Shown one piece after another: positions 5,629-14,708 of a stretch of 18,620 nt of DNA; position 1 is the stretch's first letter, and every line of letters starts with the position of its first letter. The DNA comes from JBFHNV01 sp965365655 (GTDB taxonomy: Bacteria > Pseudomonadota > Gammaproteobacteria > HK1). Where the stretch lies: contig CBDUCN010000067.1 of NCBI GenBank assembly GCA_965365655.1, positions 1 through 18,620 of the forward strand, in the 5' to 3' direction. The notes under the pieces were generated by a model. That model was not told the DNA's origin. It ran no database searches and saw nothing but the letters and a program-made list of their open reading frames with translations. The position numbers were made by a program, and so were the translations under genes.

Positions 5629-7446
5629 ATGGCGCCAGCCAATGCCGCGCGCACGTTCCACGTCGAGCTGATCAAGCCGTCGCACTACGACGACGACGGC
5701 TACGTGATCCAGTGGTGGAAGGCGTGGATCCCGTCGAACTCCCTGTCCAGCGTGTACGGCCTCACCCAGGCCATCGACGCCGCGGGCCTGCTCGGCGACG
5801 ACGTGCGCCTCGAGGTGAACGCGTACGACGAGACCAACACCGTGATCCCGGTGCGCGAGATCGCCGCGCGCATCCGCGGCGACGGCAACTGCGGCCTCGT
5901 CTGCCTGGTCGGGGTGCAGAGCAACCAGTACCCGCGCGCGGTGGATCTCGCGCGGCAGTTCCGCGCCGAGGGCGTGCAGGTGGCGATCGGCGGCTTCCAC
6001 GTCTCGGGGTGCCTCGCGATGCTGCCGGAGATGCCGGCGGATCTGCGCGAAGCGCTGGATCTGGGGGTGAGCCTGTTCGCCGGCGAGGCCGAGGGCCGCC
6101 TCGAGCAGGTGTACCGCGATGCGCTGGACGGGTCCCTGAAGCCGGTGTACGACTTCATGGACGACCTGCCGGGGCTGCAGGAACAGCCGACGCCGTTCCT
6201 CCCCGAGCACCTGGTGCGCCGTTACGCGGGTGAGCTCGCGTGCTTCGACGCCGGCCGCGGCTGCCCGTTCACGTGCAGCTTCTGCACCATCATCAACGTG
6301 CAGGGCCGCAAGTCGCGCTTTCGCGACGCCGACGACATCGAGCGCCTGATCCGCGCCAACGCCGCACAGGGCGTCGACCGCTACTTCATCACCGACGACA
6401 ACTTCGCTCGCAACAAGAACTGGGAGGCGATCTTCGATCGCATCATCGATCTGCACGAGCGCGAGGGGCTCAACACCAACTTCATCATCCAGGTCGACAC
6501 CCTGGCCCACAAGATTCCGAACTTCGTCGAGAAGGCGGCTCGCGCCGGCTGCAAGCGGGTGTTCATCGGGCTCGAGAACATCAACCCGGACAGCCTGAAG
6601 AGCGCGTCAAAGGGCCAGAACCGGATCACCGAGTACCGCAAGATGCTGCAGGCGTGGCGCAACGCCGGCGTCATCACCTATGCGGGCTACATCCTCGGCT
6701 TTCCCACCGACACGCCGCAGACCATCGAGCGCGACATCAGGATCATCCAGCGCGAGCTGCCGATCGACATGCTCGAGTTCTTCTGCCTCACGCCGCTGCC
6801 GGGGTCCCAGGACCACAAGGAGCTCACCGAGAAGGGCGTGTGGATGGACCCGGACATGAACAAGTACGACCTCGAGCACGTGGTCACCGGGCATCCGCTG
6901 ATGAGCAAGGAGGAGTGGCAGGGGATCTACGACCGGGCGTGGGACATCTACTACTCGCCGGAGCACATCGAGACGCTGCTCAAGCGCGCGGTCGCGACCG
7001 GCATCAAGCCGGCGCGTCTCGCCGGCATGATCTTCGACTTCTACGGCAGCTACCGCTACGAGCGGGTGCACCCGCTGCAGAGCGGGGTGCTCAGGCGCAA
7101 GGTGCGCACGCAGCGCCGCCACGGCATGGCGCTGGAGAACCCGCTGGTGTTCTACCCGCGCCGGGCGTGGGAGATCCTGCGCACCTACGTGCCGGGGCTG
7201 CTGTATTTCCTGCGCCTGACCCGGGTGCGCAAGCGCATCCAGCACGACCCGGCGTCGAAGACGTACACCGATCTCGCCATCGCCCCGGTGGCCGACGGCG
7301 ACGAGGGCGGCTTCGAGATGTTCGGCGTCACCGAGGCGGCGCGTTCCGCGGTCCAGAAGGCGAAGCGGCGCGAGGCCGTGATCGCCCGCGCGAAGGGCAA
7401 GGAGCACACCGCGCTCGACATCCCGGTGAAGGTCGCCGGGGGCTGA
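5629..7446 (+). CDS. cobalamin-binding-domain radical SAM protein
   Basis: 605 aa. Residues about 10-180 look like the Rossmann-type B12-binding domain of class B radical SAM enzymes: LVCLVGVQSNQYPRAVDLAR (90-109), VAIGGFHVSG (118-127), then FAGEAEGRLEQV (150-161). The radical SAM barrel follows, with the iron-sulfur ligands Cys212, Cys216 and Cys219 in GCPFTCSFCTI, then YFITDDNFARN (252-262), GLENINPDS and TPLPGSQDH. The C-terminal ~150 residues are basic and of no domain I recognise. Relatives carry out B12-dependent methylations or rearrangements on lipids, antibiotics or peptides, but the product here is unknown. There is no methylthiotransferase TRAM domain. It has its own unit: a terminator precedes it and pepN converges on it. 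The ATG at 5629 has only a weak ribosome site; no later start would preserve the B12 domain. Confidence 0.9.
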   Translation: MAPANAARTFHVELIKPSHYDDDGYVIQWWKAWIPSNSLSSVYGLTQAIDAAGLLGDDVRLEVNAYDETNTVIPVREIAARIRGDGNCGLVCLVGVQSNQYPRAVDLARQFRAEGVQVAIGGFHVSGCLAMLPEMPADLREALDLGVSLFAGEAEGRLEQVYRDALDGSLKPVYDFMDDLPGLQEQPTPFLPEHLVRRYAGELACFDAGRGCPFTCSFCTIINVQGRKSRFRDADDIERLIRANAAQGVDRYFITDDNFARNKNWEAIFDRIIDLHEREGLNTNFIIQVDTLAHKIPNFVEKAARAGCKRVFIGLENINPDSLKSASKGQNRITEYRKMLQAWRNAGVITYAGYILGFPTDTPQTIERDIRIIQRELPIDMLEFFCLTPLPGSQDHKELTEKGVWMDPDMNKYDLEHVVTGHPLMSKEEWQGIYDRAWDIYYSPEHIETLLKRAVATGIKPARLAGMIFDFYGSYRYERVHPLQSGVLRRKVRTQRRHGMALENPLVFYPRRAWEILRTYVPGLLYFLRLTRVRKRIQHDPASKTYTDLAIAPVADGDEGGFEMFGVTEAARSAVQKAKRREAVIARAKGKEHTALDIPVKVAGG

Positions 7447-7581
7447 GATCGCGCCGCGCCGGCAGGCGCCGGGGGACGGCGCCGCGGCGGCGGACGTGCG
7501 TCGTGCCCGCACGGGTGCAGGCGCACCGCGCAGTTGCCCTGATATCTCGCGCGCTCGCGCCGCACGGCGCCGGCCGGGCCT

Positions 7582-10206
7582 CTACGCGAGCGTCTTCGAA
7601 GCCACCTCGTAACAGTCCTTGGACAGCCCCGGCGCCGCGAGCACGCGCTCGAGCTCCGCGCGCATCAGCGCCTGGCGTGCGTCGTCGAAGCGCCGCCAGC
7701 GGCTGAACGCGCCCAGCAGCCGCGCCGCGACCTGCGGGTTCGCGGGGTCGATCGCGATCACCTGCTCGGCGGCGAACCGGTAGCCGGCGCCGTCCGCCGC
7801 GTGGAAGCGCACCGGGTTGCCGTGGCAGAACGCGCCGACCAGCGCGCGCACGCGGTTCGGGTTGCGCCGGTCGAAGCACGGGTGCTCGAGCAGGGCGCGC
7901 ACGCGATCCAGCGTGTCCGGCAGATGCGACGTCGCCTGCGCGGAGAGCCACTTGTCCATCACCAGCGGGTCGTCGCGCCAGCGCGTCTCGAACGCGGCGA
8001 TCGCCTGCGCGCGCTCCTCGCCGTCGCTGTCGGCGAGCATCTGCAGCGCCGCGAGCTGGTCGGTCATGTTGTCCGCGTTCTCGAGCTGCGCGACGCAGGT
8101 GCGCCGCACCTCGGGATCGTCCAGCGTCATCAGGTAGCCCAGGCACAGGTTGCCCAGCGCGCGCCGCCCGACGTCCGCCGGGGTGAACGCGTAGGGAGCG
8201 TTCGTGCGGTTCTCGGCCATCACCGCGCGCAACGGTTCCTGCAGCGCGCCGGCAAGGCGCCGGCGCAGGCCCTGGCGCGCGTCGTGTATCGCCGCCGGGT
8301 CGACGCGCGCCATCTGGTCGGCCACGTAGCTCTCCGACGGCAGGGTCAGGGCCTCCGCGACGAGGGCCCTGTCGGCGTCGCGGGCGGTCAGGAGGCGCTC
8401 GAAGCCCGCGACGAAGCACTCCGGCAGATCGGGCGCCGCGCCGGGCGCCCGGCCCGCGAGGTCGAGCAGGATGCGCAGCGCGAAGCTCTGCGCCGCATCC
8501 CAGCGGTTGAACGGATCGTCGTCGCGGCTCATCAGGAACGCGAGCTCCTCGTCGCCGCGCTCGATCTCGATCTTCACCGGCGCCGAGAAGCCCCGGCCCA
8601 GCGACAGCACCGGCGGCGCGGTGACGTTCTCGAACACCACCTGCTGGCGCGCCTCGGTCAGGTGCAGCACGCCGTCGCGCACCTCGGCCGCGCGCGCCGG
8701 CAGCGCGCGGCCGTCGGCGTCGAGCAGCGCCACCGCGAGCGGCACGTGGAACGGCTCCTTCTCCGGCTGGCCCGGGGTGGGCGGGCAGGTCTGCTCGAGG
8801 TCCAGGCGCAGGCGCGCGGCCTGCGGGTCGTAGTCGGTGGCGGCCTTCACGACCGGCGTGCCGGCCTGGGTGTACCAGCGGCGGAAGCGCGCGAGGTCCG
8901 CGCCGCTCGCGTCCTCCATCGCGCGCACGAAGTCCTCGGTGGTCACCGCCTGGCCGTCGTGGCGCTCGAAGTACAGCCGCATCCCGGCCTTGAAGCCCGC
9001 ATCGCCGAGGATGGTGTGCATCATCCGGATCACCTCGGCGCCCTTGTTGTACACGGTGACGGTGTAGAAGTTGCTGATCTCGATGTACGAGTCCGGGCGC
9101 ACCGGGTGCGCCATCGGCCCCGCGTCCTCCGCGAACTGGTGGCTGCGCAGCACGCGCACGTCCTGGATGCGCTTCACCGCCCGCGAGCCCTCGTCGGCGG
9201 AGAACTCCTGATCGCGGTACACCGTGAGCCCTTCCTTGAGGCTCAGCTGGAACCAGTCGCGGCAGGTGACGCGGTTGCCGGTCCAGTTGTGGAAGTACTC
9301 GTGGGCGATCACGCCCTCGATGTTCGCGAAGTCGCCGTCGGTGGCGGTCTCCGGGCGCGCGAGCACGTACTTCGAGTTGAAGACGTTGAGCCCCTTGTTC
9401 TCCATCGCGCCCATGTTGAAGTGGTCGACGGCGACGATCATGTAGGTGTCGAGGTCGTACTCCAGGCCGTAGACCTGCTCGTCCCAGCGCATCGCCTTCT
9501 TCAGCGACGCCATCGCGTGGTCGCAGCGATCCGCGTTGTGGTGCTCGACGTAGATGCGTAGCGCCACCTCGCGCCCGCTCATCGTCGTGAAGCGGTCCTC
9601 GATGCACGCGAGATCGCCGGCGACCAGCGCGAACAGGTACGTGGGCTTCGGGAAGGGGTCGTGCCAGGTCACGAAGTGCCGGCCGCCGTCCAGCGCGCCG
9701 GAGTCGACCGCGTCGCCGTTCGACAGCAGCACCGGGTAGCGCTCCCGGTCGGCGGTGACCGTGGTCGTGAACACGCTCATCACGTCCGGGCGATCCGGGA
9801 ACCAGGTGATGCGCCGGAAGCCCTCGGCCTCGCACTGGGTGCAGAAGCTGCCGGCCGACTTGTACAGCCCCTCGAGCGCGGTGTTGTCCTGCGGCAGGAT
9901 GCGGGTCTCGAGCTCGAGCTCGAAGCGCTCCGGCACGCCGCGCACGGTGAGCCGCTCGCGCCCGAGCGCGATCCGCTCGTCGGGCAGCGTGTCGCCGTCG
10001 AGGCGCGCCGCGCGCAGCGGCAGGTCCTGGCCGTCCAGCACGAGGTCGTCCGCGGGCTCCGCGGCGGGATTGCGGCGCACCGCGAGCCGCGAGCGCACGT
10101 CGGTGTGCGACTCGTGCAGGTCGAAGTGCAGGTGCACGCTCTCGACCAGGAACGGCGGCGGGCGGTAGTCGGCGAGGCGGGTGACGGAGGGCTGGGCGTT
10201 GCTCAT
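7582..10206 (-). CDS. pepN: aminopeptidase N (M1 family)
   Basis: 874 aa read right to left, close to the 870 aa of E. coli PepN. A cytoplasmic zinc aminopeptidase that trims N-terminal residues from peptides during protein turnover. The exopeptidase motif GAMEN is at 266-270. The zinc site HEYFHNW begins at 302 (His302, His306), with the third ligand Glu325 in LKEGLTVYRDQEFSAD. QDNTALEGLYKSAGSFCTQC (106-125) is characteristic of the proteobacterial PepN subfamily. The C-terminal half is the helical ARM-like domain, ending in CYEVASKTLA. The start at 10206 is chosen because MSNAQPSVTRLADYRPPPFL matches the family N-terminus; no strong ribosome site is visible. It converges on the radical SAM gene (135 bp gap) and diverges from darP. 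Confidence 0.96.
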   Translation of the reverse strand: MSNAQPSVTRLADYRPPPFLVESVHLHFDLHESHTDVRSRLAVRRNPAAEPADDLVLDGQDLPLRAARLDGDTLPDERIALGRERLTVRGVPERFELELETRILPQDNTALEGLYKSAGSFCTQCEAEGFRRITWFPDRPDVMSVFTTTVTADRERYPVLLSNGDAVDSGALDGGRHFVTWHDPFPKPTYLFALVAGDLACIEDRFTTMSGREVALRIYVEHHNADRCDHAMASLKKAMRWDEQVYGLEYDLDTYMIVAVDHFNMGAMENKGLNVFNSKYVLARPETATDGDFANIEGVIAHEYFHNWTGNRVTCRDWFQLSLKEGLTVYRDQEFSADEGSRAVKRIQDVRVLRSHQFAEDAGPMAHPVRPDSYIEISNFYTVTVYNKGAEVIRMMHTILGDAGFKAGMRLYFERHDGQAVTTEDFVRAMEDASGADLARFRRWYTQAGTPVVKAATDYDPQAARLRLDLEQTCPPTPGQPEKEPFHVPLAVALLDADGRALPARAAEVRDGVLHLTEARQQVVFENVTAPPVLSLGRGFSAPVKIEIERGDEELAFLMSRDDDPFNRWDAAQSFALRILLDLAGRAPGAAPDLPECFVAGFERLLTARDADRALVAEALTLPSESYVADQMARVDPAAIHDARQGLRRRLAGALQEPLRAVMAENRTNAPYAFTPADVGRRALGNLCLGYLMTLDDPEVRRTCVAQLENADNMTDQLAALQMLADSDGEERAQAIAAFETRWRDDPLVMDKWLSAQATSHLPDTLDRVRALLEHPCFDRRNPNRVRALVGAFCHGNPVRFHAADGAGYRFAAEQVIAIDPANPQVAARLLGAFSRWRRFDDARQALMRAELERVLAAPGLSKDCYEVASKTLA

Positions 10207-10237
10207 CGGGCGACGGGTGCTGCGAGGGCGGCCGGGC

Positions 10238-10243
10238 AGTATA
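10238..10243 (-). promoter_or_regulatory. candidate -10 box for pepN
   Basis: On the minus strand the hexamer TATACT lies 31 bases before the pepN start, giving a short leader of about 24 nt. It stands out in otherwise GC-rich DNA in the pepN/darP divergent gap. No good -35 hexamer is found 16-18 bp upstream, so the call is tentative. Confidence 0.35.
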
Positions 10244-10347
10244 GAGGCGGGCGCCGCGCACGGCGGCGCGGGGGTACGCTGTGAGCCGGAGGCGCGGCGC
10301 GGGCCGCGCGCGCCACGACGGCGGTGAACCGCGGGAGGCCTGTGGCC

Positions 10348-10881
10348 GTGACGGACGCGCAACGCGACGAGCACGAGGATGCGGCGCAAGGCGCGCCGTC
10401 GAAGTCCGCGCGCAAGCGCGCCCACAAGGCATTGCAGTCGCTGGGCGACACCCTGATGGCCCTGAGCCCGGCGGAGCTGGAGCGCGTGTGCGCGGACCCG
10501 GAGCTGCGCGCCGCGGTCGCGGCGGGCCGCGATTTCAAGAAGGGCGCCCGCGCCCGCCAGGTGCGTCACCTCGGCAACCTGCTCGCGCGCGCGGACCTCG
10601 AGCCCATCGAGGAGGCGCTCGCGGCGCTGCGCGGCGAGAGCGCGCGCGCGACCGGGCAGCTGCACCGCGCGGAGCGCTGGCGCGAGCGCCTGCTGGACGC
10701 GTCCGACGACGACGCGATCACCGAGCTGCTCGAGCGCCATCCCGGCGCGGATCGCCAGCAGCTGCGCACCCTCGTGCGGCTCGCGCGCGCCGAGCGGGCC
10801 CGCGAGGCGCCGCCGCGGCGTTTCCGCGAGCTGCTGCGCGTGCTGCGCGCGCTGGAGGAGGCCGCGGAGCCCGGCGAGTGA
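10348..10881 (+). CDS. darP: ribosome-associated protein DarP (YjgA/DUF615)
   Basis: 177 aa from GTG at 10348, near the 183 aa of E. coli YjgA. DarP associates with late 50S precursors and promotes large-subunit maturation. Family features seen: the acidic head, the KSARKRAHKALQSLGDTLMA segment (19-38), SPAELERV, RDFKKGARARQVRHLGNLL, and the basic helical C-terminus RRFRELLRVLRALEE. Three in-frame GTG codons are possible (10324, 10342, 10348). The site GGGAGG (10333-10338) gives the best spacing, 9 nt, for 10348. The gene is divergent from pepN, and its stop overlaps the next start as GTGA (10878-10881), indicating translational coupling to the lipoprotein gene. Confidence 0.92.
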   Translation: MTDAQRDEHEDAAQGAPSKSARKRAHKALQSLGDTLMALSPAELERVCADPELRAAVAAGRDFKKGARARQVRHLGNLLARADLEPIEEALAALRGESARATGQLHRAERWRERLLDASDDDAITELLERHPGADRQQLRTLVRLARAERAREAPPRRFRELLRVLRALEEAAEPGE

Positions 10882-12056
10882 TCCTGCACCGTCGCGCGTC
10901 CGCGACCCGTGGCCGCGGCAGGCGGGTCGCGGGCGCGCGCGGGCTCGCGCTGCTCGGCGCCGCGTGCCTGCTGCCGGCGCTCGCCGGCTGCGAGCGTGCG
11001 CAGGCGCCGCAGGCGGCCGGCGAGCCCGTCGCGGCCGCGATGTCCGCCCCGGCCGAGGACGGGTTCGCGCGCGCCTACGCGCCGCGACCGCTGCGCTTCC
11101 CGGAAGATCACGGACCGCACCCGGACTTCCGCACCGAGTGGTGGTACCTGACGGGCAACCTCGAGGACCGCGACGGGCGGCGCTTCGGCTTCCAGCTCAC
11201 GCTGTTCCGTTTCGCGCTCGCGCCGGATGCGCCCCGCCGCGCGTCCGCGTTCGCGACGCGCCAGGCCTGGATGGGCCACTTCGCGCTGACCGATGCCGCC
11301 GCGGGCCGCTTCCACGCGTTCGAGCGCTTCGCGCGCGGCGCGGCCGGACTGGCCGGCGCCTCGGCGCGCCCGTTCCGCGTGTGGCTGGAGGACTGGCGCA
11401 TCGAGTCGCTGGACCCGGCGCGCTTCCTGCCGCTGCGCGTGCGGGCCGCACGCGACGGGGTCAGCCTGGACCTCACGCTGGGTCCCGGGCGCGGCCCGGT
11501 GCTGCAGGGCGACCGCGGCCTGAGCCGCAAGAGCGCGGCGCCGGGCAACGCGTCTTATTACTACTCGTACACGCGGCTGCCGGCGGCCGGCGAGGTGCGC
11601 ACGGACGGCGCGCGCTTCGCGGTGCACGGCGCGGCGTGGCTGGACCGCGAGTGGAGCACCAGCGCGCTGTCGCCGGAGCAGGCCGGCTGGGACTGGTTCG
11701 CGCTGCAGCTCGCCGACGGCCGGGACCTGATGTACTACCGCCTGCGGACCCGCGACGGCGGCGTGCACCCGTTCAGCGCCGGGGTGCTGGTCGGGCCCGG
11801 CGACGGCCCGCCGCGCCGGCTGGGGCCCGCGGACGTGCGCCTTTCGCCCGTTCGCCACTGGACCAGTCCTGCCGGCACCCGCTACCCGGTGGCCTGGCGC
11901 CTGCAGGCGCCGGGGCTGGACCTCGCGGTCGAGCCGCTGCTGGACGCACAGGAGCACGCCGGAACCTTCCGCTACTGGGAGGGCGCGATGGACGTGTCCG
12001 GGCGCGGCGGCGCGCCGGTGCGCGGGCGGGGCTACCTGGAGATGACGGGCTACTGA
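10878..12056 (+). CDS. lipoprotein with CrtC/AttH-like lipocalin domain
   Basis: 392 aa from a GTG that overlaps the darP stop. The N-terminus is basic, then hydrophobic (GLALLGAACLLPALAGC), ending in the lipobox LAGC with Cys38 as the likely lipidated residue. The mature part is an AttH/CrtC-like double lipocalin domain: RTEWWYLTGNLEDRDGRRFG, then TRQAWMGHFALTD, NASYYYSYTRLPAAGEV, AAWLDREWSTSAL and the ending GRGYLEMTGY. CrtC proteins hydrate carotenoids, but most lipoprotein members of this family lie near ABC permeases and have unknown function. No ABC transporter or carotenoid gene is visible here, so hydratase activity should not be assumed. Cys38 is followed by Glu, which in E. coli favours outer-membrane sorting. 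Confidence 0.87.
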   Translation: MILHRRASATRGRGRRVAGARGLALLGAACLLPALAGCERAQAPQAAGEPVAAAMSAPAEDGFARAYAPRPLRFPEDHGPHPDFRTEWWYLTGNLEDRDGRRFGFQLTLFRFALAPDAPRRASAFATRQAWMGHFALTDAAAGRFHAFERFARGAAGLAGASARPFRVWLEDWRIESLDPARFLPLRVRAARDGVSLDLTLGPGRGPVLQGDRGLSRKSAAPGNASYYYSYTRLPAAGEVRTDGARFAVHGAAWLDREWSTSALSPEQAGWDWFALQLADGRDLMYYRLRTRDGGVHPFSAGVLVGPGDGPPRRLGPADVRLSPVRHWTSPAGTRYPVAWRLQAPGLDLAVEPLLDAQEHAGTFRYWEGAMDVSGRGGAPVRGRGYLEMTGY

Positions 12057-12132
12057 CCGGCCCCGCGGGCGCTCCGGCCGCGCGGCGCGCCGGCAGGCGG
12101 GCGCTCCGATTCCCCCGTCCCGGCCGAGTCGG

Positions 12133-12138
12133 TATCAT
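12133..12138 (+). promoter_or_regulatory. candidate -10 box for the pyrG cluster
   Basis: TATCAT at 12133-12138 matches TATAAT at five of six positions and lies in the gap between the lipoprotein gene and pyrG, 53 bases before the pyrG ATG. The -35 region (around 12110) matches poorly. Transcription would start near 12145 in a GC-rich leader containing two copies of CCGGGGCCCG. Confidence 0.4.
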
Positions 12139-12148
12139 GACGGCCCGT

Positions 12149-12175
12149 CCGGGGCCCGCCTTCTGCCGGGGCCCG
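12149..12175 (+). repeat. duplicated self-complementary 10-mer in the pyrG leader
   Basis: CCGGGGCCCG occurs at 12149-12158 and again at 12166-12175. Because GGGCCC is palindromic, the two copies can pair with each other (12152-12157 with 12169-12174). The first copy can instead pair with GGCCC at 12142-12146. The second pairing would end 8 nt before the pyrG ribosome site AGGA (12183-12186). Confidence 0.45.
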
Positions 12176-12191
12176 AAGTGTAAGGAACTGC

Positions 12192-13847
<1,656 letters not shown>

Positions 13848-14708
13848 ATGAATCTGTGCGGCTTCGACGTCGGGATCGACCGGCCCCTGTTCCTGATCGC
13901 GGGTCCGTGCGTGATCGAGTCCGAGGCGCTCGCGTTCGAGACCGCGATTGCGCTTCGCGACATCGCGGCGCGCGCGGGGGTGCCGCTGGTCTACAAGTCA
14001 TCCTTCGACAAGGCCAACCGCAGCTCGCACCAGAGCTTCCGCGGGCCCGGCGTGGAGCAGGGCCTGCGCATCCTGGAGCGGGTGCGCGCGGAGGTCGGCG
14101 TGCCGGTGCTCACCGACGTGCACGAGGACACGCCGGTGGACGAGGTCGCGTCGGTGGTGGACGTGCTGCAGACGCCCGCGTTCCTGTGCAGGCAGACCGA
14201 CTTCATCCGGCGCGTCGCCGCCGCCGGCAAGCCGGTGAACATCAAGAAGGGCCAGTTCCTCGCGCCGTGGGACATGGCCAACGTCGTGAACAAGGCGCGC
14301 GCGACCGGCAACGAGCAGATCATGGTCTGCGAGCGCGGCGCGAGCTTCGGCTACAACTACCTGGTCTCCGACATGCGCGCGCTGGCCGTGATGCGTGACA
14401 CCGGCTGCCCGGTGGTCTTCGACGCCACGCACTCGGTGCAGATGCCGGGCGGCCAGGGGACCTCTTCGGGCGGGCAGCGCGAGTTCGTGCCGGTGCTCGC
14501 GCGCGCCGCGGTCGCGGCCGGCGTCGCGGGCGTGTTCATGGAGACGCATCCCGATCCCGAGCGCGCGCTGAGCGACGGGCCGAACGCGTGGCCGCTGGGG
14601 CGCATGGAGGCGCTGCTGCAAACGCTCGCGGAGATTGACCGGACAGTGAAGGCGCGGCCGCTGGACGAGGCTGCCATCAACGAGGAGGCGCCACGCAGGC
14701 GGGCATGA
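13848..14708 (+). CDS. kdsA: 3-deoxy-8-phosphooctulonate synthase, metal-dependent type
   Basis: 286 aa. Condenses arabinose 5-phosphate with phosphoenolpyruvate to give KDO 8-phosphate for lipopolysaccharide. The diagnostic segment KSSFDKANRSSHQSFRGPG is at 50-68, which separates it from the related DAHP synthases. It has GPCVIES (19-25) where E. coli and Pseudomonas have an Asn in GGxNVLES. Cys21, His195, Glu232 and Asp243 match the metal ligands Cys11, His185, Glu222 and Asp233 of the Aquifex enzyme at a constant offset of ten, placing it in the metal-dependent class. GQFLAPWDMANVV also resembles that class. The ATG directly abuts the pyrG stop. The C-terminal tail (EEAPRRRA) overlaps the eno start by ATGA. 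Confidence 0.96.
   Translation: MNLCGFDVGIDRPLFLIAGPCVIESEALAFETAIALRDIAARAGVPLVYKSSFDKANRSSHQSFRGPGVEQGLRILERVRAEVGVPVLTDVHEDTPVDEVASVVDVLQTPAFLCRQTDFIRRVAAAGKPVNIKKGQFLAPWDMANVVNKARATGNEQIMVCERGASFGYNYLVSDMRALAVMRDTGCPVVFDATHSVQMPGGQGTSSGGQREFVPVLARAAVAAGVAGVFMETHPDPERALSDGPNAWPLGRMEALLQTLAEIDRTVKARPLDEAAINEEAPRRRA

Noticed and set aside
7328..10432. A very long open frame (over 1000 codons) overlapping pepN in another minus-strand frame
   Set aside because: It is rich in Arg, Ala, Gly and Pro with no recognisable domain. It is a by-product of GC-rich codon use opposite or beside the well-supported pepN.
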